From: Antarctobacter heliothermus
GTDB lineage: Bacteria > Pseudomonadota > Alphaproteobacteria > Rhodobacterales > Rhodobacteraceae
Reading direction: 5' to 3'
Assembly: GCF_900188425.1 (NCBI RefSeq)
Contig: NZ_FZON01000011.1
Coordinates: 51,046-115,045 of the forward strand
Length of the DNA: 64,000 bases
The position numbers and the translations under genes are program-made. Below are positions 58,574 to 64,000 of this stretch, one piece after another; within the stretch, counting starts at the first letter, position 1; every line of letters begins with the position of its first letter. The notes under the pieces are model-generated. The model saw only the letters and a program-made list of their open reading frames with translations. It made no database searches and had not been told where the DNA came from.

Positions 58574-61189
58574 ATGCAACCCAACAACCTGATGAAGGTG
58601 AGCGTCATCGCCCTGGCGACCGCCTTCGCCCTGCCCGCTGTGGCGCAGGATCAGACCTTGCTGGTTGATCCAGAAGATCTGAACTATCAGCTTCCTGCCG
58701 ACGCAACCGATTATGAAAAATCCGCCTATGGCGTCTTGCAGAAATATTGCTCGGACTGCCACCAGCAAGGTGTGCTGGGCGATGGACTGACCAAACCAAA
58801 GGCCGGTTTTGGTCACGTTCTGGACATGCGCCGCCTGGCCAATGACCCGAAATTCGTGGCGGTCGGCGACCCGGAAAAGTCCAAACTGTACCAGGTGATC
58901 ACCGGCGGCGCGCCCGCCATGCCGGACAACTGCTGGGATCCCAGCTGTGTGCCGACCGAGGCAGAGCTGCAACAGCTTCAGGACTGGATCGTCGCGCTGG
59001 GTGACTCCGCACCCGAACCGCGGACCTACATCTCGTTGGCCGATATGTACGCCATGGCCCATGCCGATCTGCAGGCCCAGCCCACCAACCGCCGTGACCG
59101 CATCCGCTATATCTCGATGCGGCCGATGTGGAACGATCTCGACGTCACCGACGAGAACTATGAGGGCTATCTGGCGGCCACCGTCAAACTGCTGAACGCG
59201 CTCAGCTGGAACGCGAATGTCTACAAGTTCGAAAAGGTCGATCCGCACGGTATCCTGCTGCGTGTCTTCCTGCCCGATCTGGACTGGACGCATGAAACCT
59301 GGGGGTATCTCGAATCGCAGTACCCCTACGCCATGGAAAGCGACACCGACCCCTATCTTGGGACGCTGCAACACTTGTCGGGCTCCATGACTCCGGTGAT
59401 CCGGGCCGACTGGTTCACCGCGACCGCCTCTGTCAGCCCGCTGTACTATGACATGCTGGGCCTGCCCGACACGGTGCAGGGCCTGGAGGCCAAGCTGGGC
59501 ATGAACATGAGCCGGAACATCCTGAACGAGCAGGTCATCCGCGCCGGTTTTCAGGATTCGGGTGTGTCATCGCACAACCGTCTGATCGAACGCCACCCGC
59601 TGGGCACCGGCTTCTTCTGGACGTCGTATGACTTTGCCGGATCGAAAGGGCGTCAGAGCTTTTTCGAATATCCGCTGGGTCCGATTGACGCCTACGGCCC
59701 CGATCTTGCCTTTGAGCATGACGGTGGTGAGTCGATCTTTACCCTGCCCAACGGCTTTCACGCCTATTACCTCAACACCGCCGACGGTGCGCGTCTGGAC
59801 GTGGGTCCGACCTCCATCGTGCGTGACACGGATTACCCGGACGGTACGGGTGAGGTTGTGAACGGCATCTCGTGCATCTCGTGCCACTCCAAAGGCATGC
59901 GCTTCAACGACGATTCTGTGCGTGAGGTTGCGCTGAACAACCTGTCTCTGCCCGCCTCGGCGCGTCAGACCATCGACGCGATCTATCCGGGCAAGGATGT
60001 CGTCAATGAGTACTTCCAGCGCGATTCCGACGCCTTCCTGAACACCCTCGCCAGCGCGGGCATCGAGCCGACCATCAAGGCGGCCGGGCTGGAGCCGGTG
60101 CGGGGCCTGTTTGTCTATCACGTCGATTACTTCGTCGACTTTGATCAGGCCGCCAACGAACTGGGTCTGACCTCGGACATGCTGCGCAGCCGGATGGCCT
60201 TTGCCGGACACGACATGGCCGGCCTGCTGACCCGTCTGGATATCTCGCCGATTGCGCGGGATGAATGGACTGCCGCCTACCCGGTCCTGCTGGACAAGCT
60301 GACCGACTACCGTCCCTACAAGACCGACCATGTGGTGACTGCGGACCTGAGCTATTCGGTCAAGCAGATCGTCAAGGACACCGACTACGCTCCGGTGAAA
60401 AAGGTCAAGGTGGTCAAGCCTGTCGAATACAAGCCTGGCGATCCCGGCTATGTGCCGCCCGCCGACGACTATAAGCCCGGCGACCCCGGTTACGTCCCGC
60501 CGACCGCCGACTACAAGCCTGGTGACCCCGGCTACGTCCCGCCCGAAAAGGACTATGTGGTAAAAAAGGACGACGACTACAAACCGACGGGCACCGACTA
60601 TGTCGTGAAAGGCGACGAACCGATCAAGACCCACGACGACGCCAGGAAATACGGCGGCGACTATGACCCGGTCCAGCACTCGGTCGCGGCGCAAAGCCAC
60701 CTGACCGTCTACACCAACCAGACAGCCTACAAGGTCGGTGACGAACTTCAGGTCTTTATCGAACCCCGCCACGACTGCCGTCTGACGCTGATCTCGATCG
60801 ACGACGATCATGACAGCTGCGTTCTCTTCCCCTTCCCGGGTCTGGACGACATCGTGATCCCGGGCGGCACCCAGTATGTCTTCCCGCCGAAAGGGGCGCT
60901 GCGCACCTCCGAGCCGGGGCTGGAAACCATCCTGGCCATCTGCAACGGCGGTCAGGCAGCCATCGACAAGGTGACCCGCGATACGTCCAAGGTGTCCTGC
61001 TCTGTCGGCCACAAGGCCGTCTCCAAGGATCACTACGAGGGGATCGTGAACGAAACCCTGGTGCTGGATCTCAACGCAGGCGCCAAGGACGCCAAGAAGA
61101 CCGACAGCGGCGTCGACTACCGCGCCGTGTCCAAACACAACCCCGACGTGACCAAGGCCCAGATCTCGGTCGTGGTCCGGGAATACTGA
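58574..61189 (+). CDS. Exported di-heme c-type protein with PGDPGYVPP repeats and DUF4384-like C-terminus
   Basis: The ATG at 58574 follows CAGGAGACTTATGTC. The 871-residue protein has a signal peptide (ending AVAQ), then an N-terminal cytochrome c-like domain with Cys59-Ser-Asp-Cys62-His63. A large unrecognised middle domain follows, with a second heme motif Cys434-Ile-Ser-Cys437-His438. Three tandem YKPGDPGYVPP repeats (about 619-657) precede a DUF4384-like domain (LTVYTNQTAYKVGDELQVFI, about 710-800). DUF4384 often occurs with proteases, caspases and kinases. It is followed by an OmpA-like gene 13 bases later. The function is unknown. Confidence 0.82.
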   Translation: MQPNNLMKVSVIALATAFALPAVAQDQTLLVDPEDLNYQLPADATDYEKSAYGVLQKYCSDCHQQGVLGDGLTKPKAGFGHVLDMRRLANDPKFVAVGDPEKSKLYQVITGGAPAMPDNCWDPSCVPTEAELQQLQDWIVALGDSAPEPRTYISLADMYAMAHADLQAQPTNRRDRIRYISMRPMWNDLDVTDENYEGYLAATVKLLNALSWNANVYKFEKVDPHGILLRVFLPDLDWTHETWGYLESQYPYAMESDTDPYLGTLQHLSGSMTPVIRADWFTATASVSPLYYDMLGLPDTVQGLEAKLGMNMSRNILNEQVIRAGFQDSGVSSHNRLIERHPLGTGFFWTSYDFAGSKGRQSFFEYPLGPIDAYGPDLAFEHDGGESIFTLPNGFHAYYLNTADGARLDVGPTSIVRDTDYPDGTGEVVNGISCISCHSKGMRFNDDSVREVALNNLSLPASARQTIDAIYPGKDVVNEYFQRDSDAFLNTLASAGIEPTIKAAGLEPVRGLFVYHVDYFVDFDQAANELGLTSDMLRSRMAFAGHDMAGLLTRLDISPIARDEWTAAYPVLLDKLTDYRPYKTDHVVTADLSYSVKQIVKDTDYAPVKKVKVVKPVEYKPGDPGYVPPADDYKPGDPGYVPPTADYKPGDPGYVPPEKDYVVKKDDDYKPTGTDYVVKGDEPIKTHDDARKYGGDYDPVQHSVAAQSHLTVYTNQTAYKVGDELQVFIEPRHDCRLTLISIDDDHDSCVLFPFPGLDDIVIPGGTQYVFPPKGALRTSEPGLETILAICNGGQAAIDKVTRDTSKVSCSVGHKAVSKDHYEGIVNETLVLDLNAGAKDAKKTDSGVDYRAVSKHNPDVTKAQISVVVREY

Positions 61190-61202
61190 GGAGATGAGAG
61201 CG

Positions 61203-61931
61203 ATGCGAAAGCTGATCCTGAGCGTCGCTCTCTGCCTTGGCCTGCCCCCCGTGGCAGGCCATGCGCAGAGCGGCGAAATCTTTATCCCCGGCACCGATCC
61301 GCTGGTGGAAATCAAACCGCAGCCACAGAGCCAGATGGCCGGCTGCCTGCTGAACCCAAACGCCGCCAACTGTTCGGGCATCGACATCGACCCGGACGGT
61401 ATCGCACTGGAAAGCGCCGGGCCGTCGGTTACGTTTGAAACCCTTGTGCTGGATCTCGACACCAAGAAGGTCGTTGTCAGCAAGGTGCCACCACCAGAAC
61501 CACCCAAATACGACGCACCCGAACCGCCCAAGACCGGCAAGGTCGCGCTGCCTTCTGTCGCTGTCACCATCGAATTCGACTATGACAGCGACCGCGTTCG
61601 GGGCGACCAGCGCGGCAAGATCGACAGCCTGATCGCCGCCCTGAACGATCCCGCCCTTCAAGGCACCTCTTACGCCGTGATCGGCCACACCGATGCCGTC
61701 GGGTCGGAAGGCTATAACTGCGATCTCAGCCTGCGCCGCGCGGCCTCTGTCACCCGCCTGATCGAAGGCGCCTACCTGAGCGTACCGCTCTATCCGGTCG
61801 GCTGGGGCGAGTATGTGCTGAAGAACGAGTACGATCCCCGCGCGGCCGAAAACCGTCGCGTGACCTTCCTGCGGCTGCCCAATACGCCGGGTGCCGTTCT
61901 GCAAACCGCAAGCACGCTCTGTCGCTACTGA
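61203..61931 (+). CDS. Exported OmpA-like protein
   Basis: GAGGAG is 9 bases before the ATG at 61203; an ATG at 61194 sits directly against that site and is less likely. The 242-residue protein has a signal peptide (MRKLILSVALCLGLPPVAGHAQ), an unrecognised N-terminal part with one Cys pair, a Pro-rich linker (KVPPPEPPKYDAPEPPK) and a C-terminal OmpA-like domain with TIEFDYDSDRV, YAVIGHTDAVGSEGYNCDLS, LRRAASVTRLIEGAYL and ENRRVTFL. It should bind peptidoglycan. It ends the exported-protease operon and is followed by a strong terminator. Confidence 0.88.
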   Translation: MRKLILSVALCLGLPPVAGHAQSGEIFIPGTDPLVEIKPQPQSQMAGCLLNPNAANCSGIDIDPDGIALESAGPSVTFETLVLDLDTKKVVVSKVPPPEPPKYDAPEPPKTGKVALPSVAVTIEFDYDSDRVRGDQRGKIDSLIAALNDPALQGTSYAVIGHTDAVGSEGYNCDLSLRRAASVTRLIEGAYLSVPLYPVGWGEYVLKNEYDPRAAENRRVTFLRLPNTPGAVLQTASTLCRY

Positions 61932-61957
61932 CACCCGCGCACTTGCAGTGCTCTCGG

Positions 61958-61988
61958 CCCTCGCCCATCCCGGCGGGGGTCTTTTTTT
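61958..61988 (+). terminator. Rho-independent terminator closing the exported-protease operon
   Basis: CCCTCGCC pairs with GGCGGGGG (one T-G pair) around a 6-base loop, followed by TCTTTTTTTC. It marks the end of the protease, di-heme and OmpA unit. Confidence 0.87.
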
Positions 61989-62146
61989 CGGCCTGCGTCC
62001 ACTGGCTTGGAAACGAAGGCACCACATGGCAACCGCAGCAAGACCATCCCGATAACGCTTGCCAGATCTTCGCTTGCATCGCTAACCTGAGCGCAGCGAA
62101 TTGGAAACCGCAGGGCACCGCCTTGCAGGCAGGGAACCCGTTTGAC

Positions 62147-62617
62147 ATGGATGCCGACGACGATGTGGTGCCTCATTCGGTTTTACCGCTCAGCAAATTC
62201 CTAACCTACCGTCTTGCCAAGGTGCAGGCCAAACTCAGCGCGCAGGCCACGCGGATCTTGCGGGCCCATGCCGGGATCACCATCACGCAATGGCGCATTA
62301 TCGCCGTGCTCGGCGATACCGGGCGTTGCACCTCCGCCCAATTGTCGCGGCTGACCGACATGGACAAGGGCCTGATCAGCCGCAGCGTCAAATCTTTGGC
62401 TGCGGAGAGGATGATCACCGTCACCCGCGACACGTCCGACAACCGCGCGCTGCATCTGGACCTGACCGCCAAGGGGCGCGCGACCTTTGAACACACCATA
62501 CCGCGCATGCGCTCGCGTCAGATGGGCCTGCGGGCATGTCTCGATGAAGCGGAATTTGATGCGTTGATGCGGGCCTGCGAAAAACTGGAAAAGGCAGCAG
62601 AAGATCCCGCGATCTAG
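62147..62617 (+). CDS. MarR-family transcriptional regulator
   Basis: From the ATG at 62147 (MDADDDVVPHSVLPLSKFLT) the 156-residue protein has a MarR winged helix: ITITQWRIIAVLGDTGRCTS, AQLSRLTDMDKGLISRSVKS and the wing MITVTRDTSDNRALHLDLTAKG. AGGGAACCCGTTTGAC precedes the start. It lies after the terminator of the exported-protease operon and may regulate itself or neighbours. The space before it (61989-62146) shows no gene. Confidence 0.9.
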   Translation: MDADDDVVPHSVLPLSKFLTYRLAKVQAKLSAQATRILRAHAGITITQWRIIAVLGDTGRCTSAQLSRLTDMDKGLISRSVKSLAAERMITVTRDTSDNRALHLDLTAKGRATFEHTIPRMRSRQMGLRACLDEAEFDALMRACEKLEKAAEDPAI

Positions 62618-62690
62618 GTCAGGTTTCGCAGTGACCTGGACGGCGGGTCAGCCTATACCCGCGCCGACAGGGCGGCCCACGGGGAAGAAG

Positions 62691-63494
62691 ATGGCGCAGG
62701 ATGACCAGAGACTCAGTATCGGATCGGCTGAACTGCTTTTGCCGGCCGATCACCATCTGCCGCGCATCATGCGGCAGCATCCCCAATACGATTATCTCTA
62801 CTGGAACCTGATCCGCGTCCTTCTGGCGGACAATGCGATTGCCGATGGCCCGCTGATCGACATTGGCGCCAACGTTGGCGACACGATCGGTCATTTTCGC
62901 CGCTTCTCCAACGGTTCGGTCTGGGGGATCGAACCGCACGCGGGCTATTTCGACTATCTCGAACGCAACATGGCGCAATTCTCGGATGTGCGCCTCAGCC
63001 ATGCCATTGTTGCCCCGGACGCGGCACGGGATCGCGTGCGCTTGTCGATCAATCACGGCACTGGTGGCTCATCGCTGGAGCCCGACGCCGGAGAGGTCTT
63101 TGCCGGTGCCCGCGTCTCTCCGCAACAGATCGCCGAGGCCCTGACATCGGACACCGTCCTGAAATCCGACACGGACGGTTTTGACGGTCACATCATCTCT
63201 GTCGTGGCCGAGTATATGGCCCAACGCAAGGTCCGACCCGCCATCGTCGCCTTTGAGGGGCCCACCCGCAGACAAACCGAACAGGGAGAGACGCAGCGCC
63301 ACCGCCACGCGCTGGACCTGATGCTGGACACCCACCGCAATGCCCTGCTTTCCGGGCCGATGATGTGCCCCTATCTGGATTTCATCTGCGTTGCGCCGGG
63401 GCTGGGCGCGAATGCGCTGTTTTACCCGCCCCGCGTGGAAAAGGCCCTGTGGCAGGGCATCCCCCAACCCGAGGGTCACACCGCTACAAAGTGA
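62691..63494 (+). CDS. FkbM-family methyltransferase
   Basis: GGGGAAGAAG precedes the ATG at 62691. The 267-residue protein carries the FkbM SAM-binding block PLIDIGANVGDTIGHFRRF and SVWGIEPHAGYFDYLERNM, and later VLKSDTDGFDGHIISV. FkbM-type enzymes O-methylate sugars, polyketides or glycans. It has no signal peptide. The gene overlaps the end of the convergent oxidoreductase remnant by 11 bases. The substrate is unknown. Confidence 0.87.
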   Translation: MAQDDQRLSIGSAELLLPADHHLPRIMRQHPQYDYLYWNLIRVLLADNAIADGPLIDIGANVGDTIGHFRRFSNGSVWGIEPHAGYFDYLERNMAQFSDVRLSHAIVAPDAARDRVRLSINHGTGGSSLEPDAGEVFAGARVSPQQIAEALTSDTVLKSDTDGFDGHIISVVAEYMAQRKVRPAIVAFEGPTRRQTEQGETQRHRHALDLMLDTHRNALLSGPMMCPYLDFICVAPGLGANALFYPPRVEKALWQGIPQPEGHTATK

Positions 63495-63720
63495 TCCGCG
63501 CGCACTCCTGCCGCGCACTGTCGGCGATGGCATGGATAACCCGCTCAAACCCCAAGGCGTCCTGCATCGACGGATAGGCCTGCACCCCGTCGCGGATCGC
63601 GGCCAGCAGCTCTGCCGCCTCGATGGTCTTGAGATCGCCAAACCCCAGCTGATGGCCCGGTGCCGGAACAAAGGCCCCGAATGGCGGATGGTCCGTATCC
63701 GTCCGCTGTCGCCGCTCTGA
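63484..63720 (-). pseudogene. C-terminal remnant of a Gfo/Idh/MocA oxidoreductase cut by an insertion element
   Basis: The minus-strand frame ending at 63484 reads RTDTDHPPFGAFVPAPGHQL then GFGDLKTIEAAELLAAIRDG and ALGFERVIHAIADSARQE. This is the C-terminal end of a sugar-dehydrogenase-type Gfo/Idh/MocA protein. Upstream (beyond about 63720) the frame runs into insertion-element sequence and the N-terminal three quarters are missing. The right edge is approximate because the element's exact end could not be fixed. It is not the same gene as the intact oxidoreductase at 51274. Confidence 0.75.
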
Positions 63721-63721
63721 C

Positions 63722-64000
63722 GAGCGGAACCCTCGGCTGATAGTGTCCACCATCGATAGTGGACATCTTGAGGCACTCCATGGCGGGCAAAAAGGGTCAG
63801 AAGAAGCGGTTCTGGGCTGACGAAGAGAAGCGGTTGATCTGTGCGCAGGCTTTGGCACCGGGCGTGTCTGTCGCGCAGGTTGCACGTCGCTATTCAATGA
63901 ACGCCAACCTGATTTTCAAATGGTTGAAGGACCCTCGCTTTTCCCCTGCCACGGGTGAAACGCCTGATGTGCAGAAAGGCGGCAGTGTTTTTCTGCCGGT
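63722..64000 (+). mobile_element. Left part of an IS66-type insertion element (continues past the window)
   Basis: The sequence to the right of the truncated oxidoreductase is element-like. It has TGTCCAC-N8-GTGGACA at 63744-63765, then a TnpA gene of IS66 type. Only one end lies in the window, so the terminal repeat and target duplication could not be checked; the left boundary is a best estimate. Confidence 0.7.
63780..64000 (+). CDS. tnpA: IS66-family accessory protein TnpA, N-terminal part (cut by window edge)
   Basis: The 73 visible residues begin MAGKKGQKKRFWADEEKRLI and show a helix-turn-helix (VSVAQVARRYSMNANLIFKW) followed by SVFLPV, the pattern of the OrfA/TnpA protein of IS66 elements. 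TnpA is required with TnpB for transposition by the downstream TnpC transposase. The rest of the element lies beyond the window. Confidence 0.85.
   Translation, partial: MAGKKGQKKRFWADEEKRLICAQALAPGVSVAQVARRYSMNANLIFKWLKDPRFSPATGETPDVQKGGSVFLP

Noticed and set aside
60425..60550. Tandem DNA repeats in the di-heme gene as a mobile or CRISPR-like array
   Set aside because: They are in-frame 42-45 base units encoding the YKPGDPGYVPP peptide repeat, with synonymous changes between copies.
62147..62617. MarR-type gene as the fourth member of the exported-protease operon
   Set aside because: A good terminator at 61958-61988 and a 215-base spacer separate it from the OmpA-like gene.

Overview
This 64 kb window reads as chromosomal DNA of a GC-rich alphaproteobacterium, most likely a marine Rhodobacteraceae (Roseobacter group). 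The basis is gene content and protein resemblance: a Tol-Pal cluster with a Pro/Glu-rich TolA, an L-malyl-CoA/beta-methylmalyl-CoA lyase, DgcN/DgcA D-glutamate genes, a large urease cluster divergent from a urea ABC transporter, and many short roseobacter-style secreted proteins. No rRNA, CRISPR array, prophage or integrase was seen. The only mobile element is the left part of an IS66-type insertion at the right edge.

Layout. 0-6 kb: Tol-Pal operon on the minus strand (HNH protein, ybgC, tolQ, tolR, tolA, tolB, pal, ybgF; the last is cut by the window edge). 5.8-8.4 kb: MscS-type channel and a flavoprotein. 8.4-13.7 kb: minus-strand D-amino-acid cluster (dgcN, dgcA, D-amino-acid transaminase) ending in a BON/OmpA envelope protein. 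13.9-26 kb: mixed housekeeping genes (ClpP-like secreted protein, malyl-CoA lyase, Lrp/LysE pair, AraC-type regulator, accA with a repeat-protein partner, CcdA plus thioredoxin, antiporter, GntR regulator, J-domain protein, YgjP-type metallopeptidase, TIGR02300 protein), then tRNA-Ala(GGC). 26-31.9 kb: small secreted or membrane proteins, a cold-shock protein, a thioesterase, a FucU-type mutarotase and a 33-residue small ORF.

31.9-46.9 kb is a nitrogen-acquisition region. The minus-strand urease operon (ureD-A-x-B-x-x-x-C-x-E-F-G plus a flavin oxidase) has five non-urease genes between its urease genes, including a 54-residue His-rich membrane protein. Divergently, urtABCDE encodes the high-affinity urea importer. 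Together they would import urea and hydrolyse it to ammonia and CO2. 47-56.5 kb: a non-pyrrolysine MttB-family methyltransferase divergent from an 809-residue dimethylglycine/sarcosine-dehydrogenase-like flavoprotein, a Gfo/Idh/MocA oxidoreductase, an aldo/keto reductase behind a perfect 20-bp palindrome, and a polar amino-acid ABC transporter.

56.5-62 kb holds the most unusual unit: three exported proteins in one apparent operon closed by a good terminator. They are a trypsin-like protease with an LprI-like and two SH3b-like regions, a di-heme c-type protein with PGDPGYVPP repeats and a DUF4384-like C-terminus, and an OmpA-like protein. I do not recognise this combination as a described system. 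The window ends with a MarR regulator, an FkbM methyltransferase and an oxidoreductase gene apparently truncated by the IS66 element.

A dispersed repeat (TTCTTCT..TG..AAAATAYCC, sometimes followed by GC-rich hairpins) occurs at least six times, always between or just before genes, and several copies sit inside ABC-transporter or catabolic operons. All homology statements come from reading the sequence and family knowledge; no database search was run.
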